NCBI RefSeq assembly: GCF_003852235.1
Contig: NZ_CP027732.1
Coordinates: forward strand, 5,456,001-5,520,000
Direction of reading: 5' to 3'
Source of the DNA: Pseudomonas sp. R4-35-07
GTDB taxonomy: Bacteria; Pseudomonadota; Gammaproteobacteria; Pseudomonadales; Pseudomonadaceae
DNA: 64,000 nucleotides
The translations under genes and the position numbers were made by a program. How positions within the stretch are numbered: the first letter of the stretch is position 1; each line of letters begins with the position of its first letter. Shown here in pieces: positions 8,489-18,306 of the stretch. The notes under the pieces are model-generated. The model ran no database searches. It was not told the DNA's origin and saw only the letters and a list, made by a program, of their open reading frames with translations.

Positions 8489-9523
8489 TCATATGTCTGC
8501 TGGCACCCTCGCCTTTTCTCGCGCGTCGTCCCGACTGATCACGCCCTGCGCGACCAACGCCTTCAAGCTCATATCCAGCGTCTTCATCCCCACTGCCCCG
8601 CCGGTCTGGATGGCCGAGACCATCTGCGCCACCTTGTCTTCGCGGATCAGATTACGAATGGCCGGCGTGCCCAGCATGATCTCGTGAGCCGCTACCCGTC
8701 CGCCGCCGACCTTCTTCACCAGCACCTGGGACACCACCGCCTGCAGCGACTCCGACAGCATTGAGCGGACCATGGCCTTTTCTGCGGCCGGGAACACGTC
8801 CACCAGCCGGTCTACCGTCTTTGCCGCCGAGGTGGTGTGCAAGGTGCCAAATACCAGATGGCCGGTCTCAGCGGCCGTCAGCGCCAGGCGGATGGTTTCC
8901 AGGTCACGTAGCTCGCCCACCAGGATCACATCCGGGTCTTCGCGTAGCGCCGAGCGCAGGGCCACCGAAAAGCTGTGGGTATCGCGATGCACCTGGCGCT
9001 GGTTGATCAACGCCATTTTCGGCCTGTGGATAAATTCGATGGGGTCTTCCAGCGTGAGGATGTGCTGGCGCCGATGCCGATTCAGGTAGTCGATCATCGC
9101 CGCCAACGTGGTGGACTTGCCCGACCCGGTGGGCCCGGTCACCAGCACCAGGCCACGGGGTAACAGCGCGATACGCTGGAACACCTCGCCCAAGCCAAGG
9201 CTTTCCAGGCTCTGGATGTCGGTGGGGATGGTGCGAAACACCGCGCCAACGCCACGCGCCTGCTGGAACACATTCGCGCGAAAGCGCGCCACGCCAGGCA
9301 GCTCGAACGCAAAATCCGTTTCAAGAGATGTTTCGAAATCCTTTTGTTGGTATTGGTTGAGCAAAGGGCTCAGTAAATCCGCCACTTGCGTGCCGGCCAG
9401 TATCGGACTGTCCAGCGGCCAGACCTCGCCATCGATGCGCAACATCGGCGCCAGGCCGGCCGACAAATGCAGGTCGGAGGCGCCTCGGCGCACGCTGGCC
9501 GTCAGTAATTCAGTGATATCCAT
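8489..9523 (-). CDS. pilT: Type IV pilus twitching ATPase PilT
   Basis: PilT is the hexameric AAA-type motor that depolymerises type IV pili during retraction. The product from the ATG at 9523 (MDITELL) has 344 residues, the usual length; an ATG at 9535 would add four. Walker A is GPTGSGKST, the Asp box LTLEDPIEF, Walker B DPDVILVGELRD and the His box GHLVFGTLHTTSA. The retraction-specific AIRNLIRED motif is present. The companion ATPase gene pilU, adjacent to pilT in P. aeruginosa, is absent; an NlpC/P60 gene lies there instead. yggS is divergent across 57 bp. Confidence 0.93.
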   Translation of the reverse strand: MDITELLTASVRRGASDLHLSAGLAPMLRIDGEVWPLDSPILAGTQVADLLSPLLNQYQQKDFETSLETDFAFELPGVARFRANVFQQARGVGAVFRTIPTDIQSLESLGLGEVFQRIALLPRGLVLVTGPTGSGKSTTLAAMIDYLNRHRRQHILTLEDPIEFIHRPKMALINQRQVHRDTHSFSVALRSALREDPDVILVGELRDLETIRLALTAAETGHLVFGTLHTTSAAKTVDRLVDVFPAAEKAMVRSMLSESLQAVVSQVLVKKVGGGRVAAHEIMLGTPAIRNLIREDKVAQMVSAIQTGGAVGMKTLDMSLKALVAQGVISRDDAREKARVPADI

Positions 9524-9580
9524 AGGGCTTTCCATTTCCAGTAGAATGCCGCGGACTCCATATCCACGGGCGCAACTTGA

Positions 9581-10267
9581 ATGTCGACGATAGCAGACAA
9601 CATCGGCCTGGTTAGCCAGCGCATCCGCGCCGCCGCCGACGCCGTGCAGCGTGACGCAAGCAGCATCCACCTGCTGGCCGTGAGCAAGACCAAACCGGCG
9701 CAAGCCGTGCGCGAAGCCTTTGCCGCCGGGATGCATGACTTTGGTGAAAACTATCTGCAGGAAGCCCTGGGCAAACAGGCCGAATTAACCGACTTGCCCT
9801 TGAGTTGGCACTTCATCGGCCCCATTCAATCGAACAAGACTCGCGCGATCGCCGAGAACTTCGCTTGGGTGCATTCCGTGGACCGCCTGAAAATCGCACA
9901 ACGTCTGTCCGAACAACGCCCTGCCGACCTGCCGGCGCTGAATATCTGCATCCAGGTCAACGTCAGTGGCGAAGCCAGCAAGTCCGGCTGTACGCCCGCC
10001 GACCTGCCGGTCCTGGCCAATGCCATCAGCGCCCTGCCGCGCCTGAAGCTGCGGGGCCTGATGGCGATCCCCGAGCCGACTGACGATCGCGCGGCGCAGG
10101 ATGCGGCGTTCGCTACGGTGCGCGAGCTGCAAGCCAGCCTGAACCTGCCACTCGACACACTTTCCATGGGCATGAGCCACGACCTCGAGTCGGCCATCGC
10201 TCAAGGCGCCACCTGGGTGCGGATCGGTACCGCGCTGTTTGGCGCCCGCGACTACGGCCAGCCGTGA
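9581..10267 (+). CDS. yggS: PLP homeostasis protein YggS/YBL036C family
   Basis: A 228-residue alanine-racemase-like TIM-barrel protein without racemase activity. The family binds pyridoxal phosphate and keeps PLP and amino-acid pools balanced. The PLP lysine is Lys36 in LLAVSKTKP. Other conserved segments are FGENYLQEA, WHFIGPIQSNK and the phosphate-binding SMGMSHDLESAI near residue 193. It heads the run yggS-proC-yggT, an order shared widely among gammaproteobacteria. proC starts 33 bp downstream. Confidence 0.93.
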   Translation: MSTIADNIGLVSQRIRAAADAVQRDASSIHLLAVSKTKPAQAVREAFAAGMHDFGENYLQEALGKQAELTDLPLSWHFIGPIQSNKTRAIAENFAWVHSVDRLKIAQRLSEQRPADLPALNICIQVNVSGEASKSGCTPADLPVLANAISALPRLKLRGLMAIPEPTDDRAAQDAAFATVRELQASLNLPLDTLSMGMSHDLESAIAQGATWVRIGTALFGARDYGQP

Positions 10268-10300
10268 AATGGCTGACGTTCATCTAGCTAAGGACCTGTC

Positions 10301-11119
10301 ATGAAAGACATGCGTATTGCCTTTATCGGCGCCGGTAACATGGCAGCCAGCCTGATCGGCGGCCTGCGGGCCAAGGGCCTGGACGCTGCGCAGATTCGCG
10401 CCAGCGATCCAGGCGCCGAAACCCGCGCCCGCGTCAGCGCCGAACACGGCATTGAAACCTTTGCCGACAACGCCGAAGCCATCCAGGGCGTCGACGTCAT
10501 TGTGCTGGCGGTCAAGCCCCAGACCATGAAGGCCGTGTGCGAAAGCCTGCGCCCAAGCCTGCAGGCGCATCAGCTGGTGGTGTCCATCGCCGCCGGCATC
10601 ACCTGCGCCAGCATGAACACCTGGCTCGGTGCCCAACCGATCGTACGTTGCATGCCGAATACGCCGTCCTTGTTGCGCCAGGGCGTGAGCGGCTTGTACG
10701 CCACCGCCGACGTCAGCGCCGCACAGCGTGACCAGGCCCAGCAACTGTTATCCGCCGTGGGCATTGCCCTGTGGCTGGAGCAGGAGCAGCAACTGGACGC
10801 AGTCACCGCCGTTTCCGGCAGCGGCCCGGCGTACTTCTTCCTGTTGATCGAAGCCATGACCGCCGCCGGCGTGAAACTGGGCCTGCCTGCCGACGTTGCC
10901 GAGCAACTGGCCGAGCAAACCGCCCTGGGCGCCGCGAAGATGGCGGTGACCAGCGATGTGGATGCGGCCGAGCTGCGCCGTCGCGTAACCTCTCCGGGCG
11001 GCACCACGCACGCCGCTATCGAATCATTCCAGGCCGGTGGCTTTGAAGCCCTGGTGGAAAAAGCACTGGGTGCTGCGGCACATCGTTCCGCCGAAATGGC
11101 TGAGCAACTGGGCAAATAG
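10301..11119 (+). CDS. proC: Pyrroline-5-carboxylate reductase
   Basis: ProC makes proline by NAD(P)H reduction of 1-pyrroline-5-carboxylate. The 272-residue protein opens with the Rossmann motif IAFIGAGNMAASLIGGL and has VKPQTMK. The C-terminal dimerisation and substrate segment is VTAVSGSGPAYFFLLIEAM, followed by RRRVTSPGGTTHAAI. ATGs at 10301 and 10310 are both possible; AAGGA at about 10290 favours the first. It sits between yggS and yggT in a probable operon. Confidence 0.95.
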   Translation: MKDMRIAFIGAGNMAASLIGGLRAKGLDAAQIRASDPGAETRARVSAEHGIETFADNAEAIQGVDVIVLAVKPQTMKAVCESLRPSLQAHQLVVSIAAGITCASMNTWLGAQPIVRCMPNTPSLLRQGVSGLYATADVSAAQRDQAQQLLSAVGIALWLEQEQQLDAVTAVSGSGPAYFFLLIEAMTAAGVKLGLPADVAEQLAEQTALGAAKMAVTSDVDAAELRRRVTSPGGTTHAAIESFQAGGFEALVEKALGAAAHRSAEMAEQLGK

Positions 11120-11144
11120 TCGTCACTTACCAAGGTAAACAAAC

Positions 11145-11732
11145 ATGCTCGGAATCAATGACGCTGCCATCTTCATCATCCAGACCCTGGGCAGCCTGTA
11201 CCTGCTGATCGTGCTGATGCGCTTTATCCTGCAACTGGTGCGGGCGAACTTCTACAACCCGTTGTGCCAGTTCGTGGTCAAGGCCACCCAACCACTGCTC
11301 AAGCCGCTGCGCCGGGTGATACCGAGCCTGTTCGGGCTGGACATGTCGTCGCTGGTACTGGCACTGCTGCTGCAGATCCTGCTGTTCGTGGTGATTCTGA
11401 TGCTCAACGGCTACCAGGCCTTCACGGTGCTGCTGTTGCCATGGGCGCTGATCGGCATTTTCTCGCTGTTTTTGAAGATCATCTTCTGGTCGATGATCAT
11501 CAGCGTGATCCTCTCGTGGGTTGCCCCCGGCAGCCGCAGCCCAGGCGCCGAGTTGGTCTACCAGATCACCGAACCGGTGCTGGCGCCGTTCCGCCGCCTG
11601 ATCCCCAACCTGGGCGGTCTGGATATTTCGCCGATCTTCGCGTTTATCGCGATCCAGCTGATCCAGAGCTGGGTGATTCCACGGCTGGCGTTTTATGCGT
11701 TCATGCCCAAAGAGCTGTTCGGCCTGATCTGA
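11145..11732 (+). CDS. yggT: YggT family integral membrane protein
   Basis: A 195-residue membrane protein containing two YggT units. The first has MRFILQLVRANFYNPLCQ and LKPLRRVIPS, the second VILSWVAPGSRSPGAELVYQ and LAPFRRLIPN. Each is a pair of hydrophobic helices with a conserved Arg/Pro-rich cytoplasmic turn. The family has been linked to osmotic tolerance and cell-envelope functions, but no mechanism is established. It follows proC by 25 bp and is probably co-transcribed; a REP pair separates it from metX. Confidence 0.85.
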   Translation: MLGINDAAIFIIQTLGSLYLLIVLMRFILQLVRANFYNPLCQFVVKATQPLLKPLRRVIPSLFGLDMSSLVLALLLQILLFVVILMLNGYQAFTVLLLPWALIGIFSLFLKIIFWSMIISVILSWVAPGSRSPGAELVYQITEPVLAPFRRLIPNLGGLDISPIFAFIAIQLIQSWVIPRLAFYAFMPKELFGLI

Positions 11733-11744
11733 CAATACGCTGGA

Positions 11745-11838
11745 AAGTGTGGGAGGGGGCTTGCCCCGATGGCAGTAGATCAGTCAAATAGATGTCGACT
11801 GACACACCGTCATCGGGAGCAAGCCCCCTCCCACATTT
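11745..11838. repeat. REP pair (GTGGGAGGGGGCTTGC family), tandem genes
   Basis: Left arm GTGTGGGAGGGGGCTTGCCC, right arm GAGCAAGCCCCCTCCCACAT. It lies between the co-directional yggT and metX, one of the few family copies not at a convergent junction. The two arms differ in the CCCCGAT/ATCGGGAG variant, so it is a mixed unit. Confidence 0.9.
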
Positions 11839-11925
11839 TGTATCTGTGTACCGGCGCAGGCCTTTGCTTGCCGCTGGGTCCAGTGGTCTTTAGACTTACG
11901 CCTCATTTAAACGAGAGCAGGGTCG

Positions 11926-13068
11926 ATGCCAACTGCCTTCCCCCCCGATTCCGTTGGACTGGTCGTGCCCCAAATGGCGCACTTCAGCGAACCCTTGGCC
12001 CTGGCCTGCGGCCGTTCGCTGCCCGCCTACGACCTGATCTACGAAACCTACGGCCAACTCAACGCCACGGCGAGCAACGCCGTGCTGATCTGCCACGCCT
12101 TGTCCGGCCACCATCACGCTGCGGGCTTCCACAGCGTCGACGAGCGCAAGCCCGGTTGGTGGGACAGCTGCATCGGCCCCGGCAAGCCCATCGACACCAA
12201 CAAGTTCTTCGTGGTCAGCCTGAACAACCTCGGCGGCTGCAACGGTTCCACCGGCCCCAGCAGCCTCAACCCGGAGACCGGCAAGCCCTTCGGCGCCGAC
12301 TTCCCGGTACTCACCGTGGAAGACTGGGTGCACAGCCAGGCGCGCCTCGCCGACCTGCTGGGCATCGGCCAATGGGCGGCCGTGATCGGTGGCAGCCTGG
12401 GCGGCATGCAAGCCCTGCAATGGACCATCACCTACCCGGATCGCGTGCGCCACTGCCTCGCGATCGCCTCGGCGCCCAAGTTGTCGGCGCAGAACATTGC
12501 CTTCAACGAAGTGGCGCGCCAGGCCATCCTCACTGACCCGGAGTTCCACGGTGGTTCGTTCCAGGAAGCGGGGGTGATCCCCAAGCGTGGCCTGATGCTG
12601 GCGCGGATGGTCGGGCACATCACCTACCTGTCCGATGATTCCATGGGCGAGAAATTCGGCCGTGGCCTCAAGAGCGAGAAGCTCAACTACGACTTCCACA
12701 GCGTCGAGTTCCAGGTGGAAAGCTACCTGCGTTATCAGGGCGAGGAGTTCTCCGGGCGTTTCGACGCCAACACCTACCTGCTGATGACCAAGGCGCTGGA
12801 CTACTTCGACCCGGCCGCGAACTTCAATGACGACCTGGCGAAAACCTTCGAGCAGGCCACGGCCAAGTTCTGCGTAATGTCGTTCACCACCGACTGGCGC
12901 TTCTCGCCGGCGCGCTCACGCGAGCTGGTGGACGCCCTGATGGCTGCGCGCAAAGACGTCTGCTACCTGGAGATCGATGCACCGCAAGGCCACGACGCCT
13001 TCCTGATTCCGATCCCGCGTTACTTGCAGGCGTTCAGCAACTACATGAACCGCATTACGCTTATATGA
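11926..13068 (+). CDS. metX: Homoserine O-acyltransferase (succinyl type) MetX
   Basis: An alpha/beta-hydrolase enzyme activating homoserine for methionine synthesis. In Pseudomonas the MetX protein uses succinyl-CoA, so the product is O-succinylhomoserine. The protein has 380 residues. The nucleophile elbow is [12 protein letters not shown] (Ser in GxSxGG), the oxyanion region [12 protein letters not shown], and the catalytic His is in [10 protein letters not shown] near the C-terminus. metW follows after 25 bp, the standard pairing. Acyl-donor choice is family knowledge and cannot be read from this sequence alone. Confidence 0.94.
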   Translation: MPTAFPPDSVGLVVPQMAHFSEPLALACGRSLPAYDLIYETYGQLNATASNAVLICHALSGHHHAAGFHSVDERKPGWWDSCIGPGKPIDTNKFFVVSLNNLGGCNGSTGPSSLNPETGKPFGADFPVLTVEDWVHSQARLADLLGIGQWAAVIGGSLGGMQALQWTITYPDRVRHCLAIASAPKLSAQNIAFNEVARQAILTDPEFHGGSFQEAGVIPKRGLMLARMVGHITYLSDDSMGEKFGRGLKSEKLNYDFHSVEFQVESYLRYQGEEFSGRFDANTYLLMTKALDYFDPAANFNDDLAKTFEQATAKFCVMSFTTDWRFSPARSRELVDALMAARKDVCYLEIDAPQGHDAFLIPIPRYLQAFSNYMNRITLI

Positions 13069-13093
13069 ATTGCTTACGCTTTGGGAGAACGCC

Positions 13094-13714
13094 ATGAGAG
13101 CCGACCTGGAAATCATCCAAGACTGGATCCCCGCCGGCAGCCGCGTGCTCGACCTGGGCTGCGGTGATGGCGAGCTGCTGAGCTGGCTGCGCGACAACAA
13201 GCAAGTCACCGGCTACGGCCTGGAAAACGACCCGGACAACATCGCCCAGTGCGTGGCCAAGGGCATCAACGTGATCGAGCAGGACCTGGACAAGGGCCTG
13301 GGCAACTTTGCCAGCGACAGCTTCGACATCGTGGTGATGACCCAGGCCCTGCAAGCAGTGCACTACCCGGACCGTATCCTCGACGAAATGCTGCGCGTCG
13401 GCCGCCAGTGCATCATCACCTTCCCCAACTTCGGGCACTGGCGCTGCCGCTGGTACCTGGCCACCAAGGGCCGCATGCCGGTATCGGACTTCCTGCCGTA
13501 CACCTGGTACAACACGCCGAACATCCACTTTTGCACCTTCGAAGACTTCGAAGCCCTGTGTGGCGAGCGTGAGGCCAAGGTGATCAACCGCCTTGCCGTC
13601 GATCAACAACATCGCCACGGCTGGGCGAGTAAGCTATGGCCCAACCTGTTGGGCGAAATCGGTATCTACCGGGTCAGCAGCCCTGGCCTGACCGACCACA
13701 AGATTGCCGTCTAA
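13094..13714 (+). CDS. metW: Methionine biosynthesis protein MetW
   Basis: A 206-residue class I SAM-dependent methyltransferase-fold protein encoded beside metX in many proteobacteria. It is needed for, or enhances, homoserine acylation by MetX. Motif I is VLDLGCGDGELLSWL, with FDIVVMTQALQAV later and a central ITFPNFGHWRCR segment. The start at 13094 follows GGGAGAACGCC, a fair ribosome site. It is probably co-transcribed with metX and followed closely by the DUF4426 gene. Confidence 0.93.
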   Translation: MRADLEIIQDWIPAGSRVLDLGCGDGELLSWLRDNKQVTGYGLENDPDNIAQCVAKGINVIEQDLDKGLGNFASDSFDIVVMTQALQAVHYPDRILDEMLRVGRQCIITFPNFGHWRCRWYLATKGRMPVSDFLPYTWYNTPNIHFCTFEDFEALCGEREAKVINRLAVDQQHRHGWASKLWPNLLGEIGIYRVSSPGLTDHKIAV

Positions 13715-13735
13715 TCATTATCAAGAGGGACGCTC

Positions 13736-14170
13736 ATGAGTCGTTTGGCTGTTTTTCTCCTGACCGCCTGCCTGGGCGCCAGCGCCATGGCTGCGCACGC
13801 TATCGACGCTAACCGCAAGAAAGACTTTGGCGATATTACCGTTCACTACAACACCTTCACCTCCAGCTTCCTGCCACCCGAGACCGCCCAGAACGTCGGC
13901 ATCGTGCGCAGCAAGGAAAAGGGCTTGATCAATGTGACCGTGATCAAGGGCGTCACACCGGTCGCAGCCCAGGTAACCGGTACCATCAAAGACCTGGGCG
14001 GCAAGAGCGAAATCCTGACCTTCAAGCAAATCGAAGAGAAAGGCGGCATCAGCTACCTCGCGCCCTACTCGGTGACGCAGCGGGAATACAAGACGTTCAC
14101 CATCAACGTTGAAACCGGTGGCAAGGCCCATGGTTTCCAATTCAACCAAGAACTGTTCCCGGCCGAATGA
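13736..14170 (+). CDS. DUF4426 periplasmic protein
   Basis: A 144-residue exported protein of unknown function. A clear signal peptide is present ([19 protein letters not shown], cleavage near residue 19-22). The mature part contains [17 protein letters not shown] and [18 protein letters not shown], typical of the DUF4426 family found between metW and rdgB in pseudomonads. It has no cysteines in the mature part and no visible catalytic motif. Its end overlaps the start of rdgB, suggesting translational coupling despite unrelated functions. Confidence 0.82.
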   Translation: MSRLAVFLLTACLGASAMAAHAIDANRKKDFGDITVHYNTFTSSFLPPETAQNVGIVRSKEKGLINVTVIKGVTPVAAQVTGTIKDLGGKSEILTFKQIEEKGGISYLAPYSVTQREYKTFTINVETGGKAHGFQFNQELFPAE

Positions 14171-14763
14171 TGAACCTTACCCAACTCGTACTGGCCAGCC
14201 ACAACGCCGGCAAACTCAAGGAACTGCAGGCCATGCTCGGTGAGTCCGTGCAACTGCGCTCCATTGGCGAGTTCAGCCAGGTAGAGCCGGAAGAAACCGG
14301 CTTGTCGTTCGTTGAAAACGCCATCCTCAAGGCACGTAACGCTGCACGGATCTCCGGCCTACCGGCTTTGGCGGATGATTCTGGCCTGGCGGTAGATTTC
14401 CTCGGCGGCGCGCCGGGCATCTATTCGGCACGCTACGCCGATGGCAAGGGCGACGCGGCCAACAACGCCAAGCTGCTCGACGTCCTCAAGGACGTGCCCG
14501 ATGCCGAACGTGGCGCGCAGTTCGTCTGCGTGCTGGCGCTGGTGCGGCACGCCGATGACCCGCTGCCGATCCTGTGCGAAGGCTTGTGGCAGGGTCGCAT
14601 TCTGCACGCGGCCAGCGGTGAGCATGGCTTTGGCTATGACCCGCTGTTCTGGGTACCGGAGCGCAACGTCTCCAGCGCCGAACTGAGCCCGGCCGACAAG
14701 AACCAGATCAGCCACCGCGCCCGCGCCATGGCGTTGCTGCGCCAGCGTTTGGGCCTGAAATGA
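14167..14763 (+). CDS. rdgB: XTP/dITP pyrophosphatase RdgB (HAM1 family)
   Basis: RdgB removes non-canonical purine triphosphates (dITP, XTP) from the nucleotide pool. The 198-residue protein has [13 protein letters not shown] near the start and [13 protein letters not shown]. The metal and substrate site is [22 protein letters not shown], with GFGYDPLFW and SHRARAM at the end. Two adjacent ATG codons (14167 and 14170) make the first residue ambiguous. It overlaps the DUF4426 stop upstream, and its TGA overlaps the hemW ATG by 4 bp. Confidence 0.95.
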   Translation: MMNLTQLVLASHNAGKLKELQAMLGESVQLRSIGEFSQVEPEETGLSFVENAILKARNAARISGLPALADDSGLAVDFLGGAPGIYSARYADGKGDAANNAKLLDVLKDVPDAERGAQFVCVLALVRHADDPLPILCEGLWQGRILHAASGEHGFGYDPLFWVPERNVSSAELSPADKNQISHRARAMALLRQRLGLK

Positions 14764-15962
14764 CCCAGAACACCTCTGCGCAGCCGCTGATCCACGGTGG
14801 CACGCAAACACCCCGGGCGGCTCTGCCGGTGCTGCCGCCCCTGGCGCTGTACATTCACATTCCGTGGTGCGTACGCAAATGTCCGTATTGCGACTTCAAC
14901 TCCCATACCGCAAGCAACGTGCTGCCGGAAGAAGAGTACGTGGACGCCCTGCTGGCGGACCTGGACCAGGACCTGCACGCCGTTTACGGCCGAGCGCTGA
15001 GTTCGATCTTTTTCGGCGGAGGCACCCCCAGCCTGTTCAGCGCCGCAACCTTGGGGCGCCTGCTTGAAGGCGTGCAAGCACGCATCCCGTTTGCCGACGA
15101 TATCGAGATCACCCTGGAAGCCAATCCGGGCACCTTTGAGCAAGAGAAGTTCGTCGCTTATCGCAAGCTGGGGATCAATCGCCTGTCCATCGGCATCCAG
15201 AGCTTCCAGCAGGAAAAACTCGAGGCGCTGGGTCGCATTCATAATGGTGACGAAGCCGTACGTGCAGCGGATATGGCGCGCCAGGCCGGGTTCGATAACT
15301 TCAACCTGGACCTGATGCACGGTTTGCCCGATCAGTCCCTGGACGACGCCCTGGCCGATCTGCGCCAAGCCATCGCATTGAAGCCGACGCACTTGTCCTG
15401 GTACCAGTTGACCCTGGAACCCAACACGGTGTTCTGGAACCAGCCCCCTGCGCTGCCGGAAGACGACACCCTGTGGGACATCCAGGAAGCCGGCCAGGCG
15501 CTGCTCGCCGAGCACGGTTACACACAATATGAAGTGTCGGCCTATGCCCAACTCGGTCGACCGGCGCGGCATAACCTCAATTACTGGAGCTTTGGCGACT
15601 TCATCGGTATCGGTGCCGGTGCCCATGGCAAGCTCAGCCATCCGGACGGGCGCATCGTGCGCACCTGGAAAACCCGCGCACCGAAGGACTACCTCAACCC
15701 GGCCAAAAGCTTCCAGGCGGGGGCCAAAGAACTGACCAATGAAGAGCTGCCGTTCGAGTTCCTGATGAACGCCCTGCGTCTCACCGAAGGCGTAGACGCC
15801 AGGCTTTACGCCGAGCGCACCGGCCTTGACCTGGCGAGCCTCGCCGAAGGCCGCCGCGAGGCAGAACAAAGTGGCTTAATGCAGGTCGAACCGTCACGCC
15901 TGGCGGCGACCGACCGCGGGCAACTCTTTCTCAATGACCTGTTGCAGACGTTTTTGAGCTGA
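14760..15962 (+). CDS. hemW: Radical SAM family heme chaperone HemW
   Basis: HemW binds heme and a 4Fe-4S cluster and is thought to insert heme into respiratory proteins; it was formerly annotated as a coproporphyrinogen oxidase. The 400-residue protein has [16 protein letters not shown], whose Cys37, Cys41 and Cys44 form the radical SAM CxxxCxxC cluster site. [10 protein letters not shown] and [11 protein letters not shown] are the following SAM-binding strands. The ATG at 14760 overlaps the rdgB stop. It lacks the extra N-terminal region of true HemN, supporting the HemW call. Confidence 0.93.
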   Translation: MTQNTSAQPLIHGGTQTPRAALPVLPPLALYIHIPWCVRKCPYCDFNSHTASNVLPEEEYVDALLADLDQDLHAVYGRALSSIFFGGGTPSLFSAATLGRLLEGVQARIPFADDIEITLEANPGTFEQEKFVAYRKLGINRLSIGIQSFQQEKLEALGRIHNGDEAVRAADMARQAGFDNFNLDLMHGLPDQSLDDALADLRQAIALKPTHLSWYQLTLEPNTVFWNQPPALPEDDTLWDIQEAGQALLAEHGYTQYEVSAYAQLGRPARHNLNYWSFGDFIGIGAGAHGKLSHPDGRIVRTWKTRAPKDYLNPAKSFQAGAKELTNEELPFEFLMNALRLTEGVDARLYAERTGLDLASLAEGRREAEQSGLMQVEPSRLAATDRGQLFLNDLLQTFLS

Positions 15963-15981
15963 CGCTTTTTAAGGAAATCGA

Positions 15982-16305
15982 ATGGATTTGGTACTCGACC
16001 TGCTCGCCACCGTATCCCGCTGGAGCCGTAGCAACCTGTCGGAAATCTCCCTGGCCTTGGTCGGTTGTTTGCTGGTGCTGTTCGGCGCTGACATCAAGGG
16101 CTGGATCGAAGCCCGCCTGGGCAGCATCGCCGGCGCGTTGCGCGTCCCCCTGATGGCGTTGGTGTGCATGATCGGCAGCGGCGCGGCGCTGATCTACGCC
16201 ACGCCGTGGATCGTGCGGGGGCTGAGCCAGTTCAATAACTACAGCCTCGCGCCGGTGCTGGTGGTGGTGCTGGTGTTGATTGGCGTCGTCGCCGACCGCC
16301 GCTGA
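15982..16305 (+). CDS. DUF3392 membrane protein
   Basis: A 107-residue membrane protein of unknown function in the DUF3392 family. Three hydrophobic segments can be seen at roughly residues 22-38 (EISLALVGCLLVLFGAD), 54-72 and 87-103. It lies 19 bp after hemW on the same strand and is probably the last gene of that transcription unit, with a REP pair after it. There is no motif on which to base a biochemical role. Confidence 0.8.
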   Translation: MDLVLDLLATVSRWSRSNLSEISLALVGCLLVLFGADIKGWIEARLGSIAGALRVPLMALVCMIGSGAALIYATPWIVRGLSQFNNYSLAPVLVVVLVLIGVVADRR

Positions 16306-16327
16306 TTCCAGACCCAACACAGATACC

Positions 16328-16421
16328 AATGTGGGAGGGGGCTTGCCCCCGATTGCGGTGGATCAGTCACCAAATCTTTGGCTGATACACCGCTATCGGG
16401 GGCAAGCCCCCTCCCACATTT
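16328..16421. repeat. REP pair (GTGGGAGGGGGCTTGC family)
   Basis: Left arm ATGTGGGAGGGGGCTTGCCC, right arm GGGCAAGCCCCCTCCCACAT. It separates the convergent DUF3392 and trmB genes. Both arms carry the CCCCCGAT/ATCGGGGG variant. Confidence 0.92.
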
Positions 16422-16450
16422 TTACTGCATTTCAAATTCGGAAGCGGGTC

Positions 16451-17176
16451 TCAGGCCAGCTTCTCGAACTTCAAATCCCACACGCCATGCCCCAACTTCT
16501 CGCCACGGCGTTCGAACTTGGTGATCGGGCGCTCCGCAGGGCGCGGTACGCATTTGCCGTCTTCGGCCAGGTTGCGGTAGCCGGGGGCGATGTTCATCAC
16601 GTCCAGCATGTATTCGGCATAGGGCTCCCAGTCGGTGGCCATGTGCAGGATGCCCCCCACTTTCAGCTTGCTGCGCACCAGTTCCGCGAAGGAAGCCTGG
16701 ACGATGCGACGCTTGTGGTGACGGGCTTTGTGCCATGGGTCGGGGAAGAACAGCATCAGCCGGTCGAGGCTGTTGTCGGCAATGCAGCGGTTGAGCACTT
16801 CAATCGCGTCGCAGTCGTAGACCCGCAGATTGGTCAGGCCCTGGGTCAGCACGCCGTTCAACAGCGCGCCGACACCTGGGCGGTGCACTTCTACACCGAT
16901 GAAATCCTGGTCCGGCGCGGCCGCCGCCATTTCCAGCAGGGAATGGCCCATGCCGAAGCCGATTTCCAGGGAACGCGGGGCCGAGCGCCCGAACACCTGG
17001 TCGAAGTCCACCGGCGCATCGGCCAGGGGCAACACGAACAGCGACGTGCCTTGGTTGAGGCCTTTTTGCTGGCCTTCGGTCATGCGCCCGGCGCGCATCA
17101 CGAAGCTCTTGATGCGGCGGTGCTTGGACTCGTCGCCTGCTTCCACGGGGTTCGGCGTTTCGTTTGATTCAGTCAT
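16451..17176 (-). CDS. trmB: tRNA (guanine46-N7)-methyltransferase
   Basis: TrmB forms m7G46 in the variable loop of tRNA. The protein has 241 residues from the ATG at 17176 (MTESNETP). The SAM-binding motif is [15 protein letters not shown] and the characteristic catalytic segment [16 protein letters not shown]-terminal [19 protein letters not shown] segment completes the family pattern. The gene lies 9 bp downstream of thiG on the same strand; the pair is adjacent in other Pseudomonas genomes too and is probably co-transcribed. Confidence 0.94.
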   Translation of the reverse strand: MTESNETPNPVEAGDESKHRRIKSFVMRAGRMTEGQQKGLNQGTSLFVLPLADAPVDFDQVFGRSAPRSLEIGFGMGHSLLEMAAAAPDQDFIGVEVHRPGVGALLNGVLTQGLTNLRVYDCDAIEVLNRCIADNSLDRLMLFFPDPWHKARHHKRRIVQASFAELVRSKLKVGGILHMATDWEPYAEYMLDVMNIAPGYRNLAEDGKCVPRPAERPITKFERRGEKLGHGVWDLKFEKLA

Positions 17177-17185
17177 CAATAGCTC

Positions 17186-17980
17186 TTACTTGATCAGGCC
17201 ATCCAGCGGCGAAGAGGCGCTGGCATAGAGTTTTTTCGGCATACGCCCGGCGAGGTAGGCCAGGCGGCCCGCGACAATTGCGTGTTGCATGGCTTCGGCC
17301 ATCATGATCGGTTGCTGGGCATGGGCAATGGCCGAGTTCATCAGCACCGCGTCGCAGCCCAGCTCCATGGCGATGGTAGCGTCGGAGGCAGTGCCCACGC
17401 CCGCATCCACCAGCACCGGGATCCTGGCTTCTTCAAGGATGATCTGCAGGTTGTAAGGGTTGCAGATCCCCAGGCCGGAGCCGATCAGGCCAGCCAGCGG
17501 CATCACCGCGATGCAGCCGATTTCCGCCAGCTGGCGGGCGATGATCGGGTCATCGCTGGTGTAGACCATCACGTCAAAGCCTTCCTTGACCAGGGTTTCG
17601 GCGGCCTTGAGGGTTTCGATCACGTTGGGGAACAGGGTTTTCTGGTCGGCCAGCACTTCCAACTTCACCAGGTTGTGGCCGTCGAGCAACTCACGGGCCA
17701 GGCGGCAGGTGCGCACGGCTTCGATGGCGTCAAAGCAGCCAGCGGTGTTCGGCAGGAAGGTGTAGCGGTCCGGCGACAGCACGTCGAGCAGGTTCGGCTC
17801 GCCCTCGATCTGGCCGAGGTTGGTGCGACGTACGGCGAAGGTAACGATTTCGGCGCCCGAGGCTTCGATGGCCAGACGGGTTTCTTCCATGTCGCGGTAC
17901 TTGCCGGTGCCGACCAGCAGACGGGACTGGTAGGTACGACCGGCCAGGACGAAAGGCTTGTCGCTACGAACGATGCTCAT
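17186..17980 (-). CDS. thiG: Thiazole synthase ThiG
   Basis: ThiG builds the thiazole phosphate ring of thiamine from deoxyxylulose phosphate, dehydroglycine and ThiS thiocarboxylate. The 264-residue TIM barrel has [16 protein letters not shown] near the N-terminus. [17 protein letters not shown] holds the Schiff-base lysine, and the phosphate-binding loops are [32 protein letters not shown]. thiS lies 54 bp upstream on the same strand. No TPP riboswitch is visible in front of thiS; in pseudomonads it is generally at thiC. Confidence 0.95.
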   Translation of the reverse strand: MSIVRSDKPFVLAGRTYQSRLLVGTGKYRDMEETRLAIEASGAEIVTFAVRRTNLGQIEGEPNLLDVLSPDRYTFLPNTAGCFDAIEAVRTCRLARELLDGHNLVKLEVLADQKTLFPNVIETLKAAETLVKEGFDVMVYTSDDPIIARQLAEIGCIAVMPLAGLIGSGLGICNPYNLQIILEEARIPVLVDAGVGTASDATIAMELGCDAVLMNSAIAHAQQPIMMAEAMQHAIVAGRLAYLAGRMPKKLYASASSPLDGLIK

Positions 17981-18034
17981 GGGAAATCCTCGTAATGGGG
18001 TGAGGTTCTGCAGAATGCGTTACGGCCGGGGCGA

Positions 18035-18235
18035 CTAACCGCCGCCGATGGCGTGCACCACTTCGACACGGTCACCTTCGCTGAGCGCGGTGCCTTCGTG
18101 CTGGCTGCGCGGGACGATATCCAGGTTGAGCTCCACTGCGACACGACGCCCGGTGAGGTCCAGGCGGGTCAGCAGGGCCGCGACGGTTTCACCGTCGGGC
18201 AGTTCAAGGGGTTCGCCGTTCAACTGAATGCGCAT
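18035..18235 (-). CDS. thiS: Sulfur carrier protein ThiS
   Basis: ThiS is the ubiquitin-like sulfur carrier for thiazole synthesis. It is activated at its C-terminal Gly-Gly by adenylation and thiocarboxylation. From the ATG at 18235 (MRIQLNGEPLELPDG) the protein has 66 residues and ends in VVHAIGGG, as required. Longer in-frame starts at 18250 or beyond exist, but the 66-residue form matches the family. It is upstream of thiG on the same strand. Confidence 0.93.
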   Translation of the reverse strand: MRIQLNGEPLELPDGETVAALLTRLDLTGRRVAVELNLDIVPRSQHEGTALSEGDRVEVVHAIGGG

Positions 18236-18306
18236 GCCACGGGCCGCCATCGTTTTTAGGGGCCGGCATTCTAACGCGATTGGGCGCTGAAGGTCAGCTT
18301 CAAGCG

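Noticed and set aside
11839..11925. SAM-responsive riboswitch before metX
   Set aside because: The 87-bp leader shows no arrangement that I can match to a SAM riboswitch class, and these are not usual at Pseudomonas metX.
18236..18306. TPP riboswitch before thiS
   Set aside because: The gap is only 71 bp and lacks the conserved THI-box segments such as CUGAGA and ACCUGAUC.
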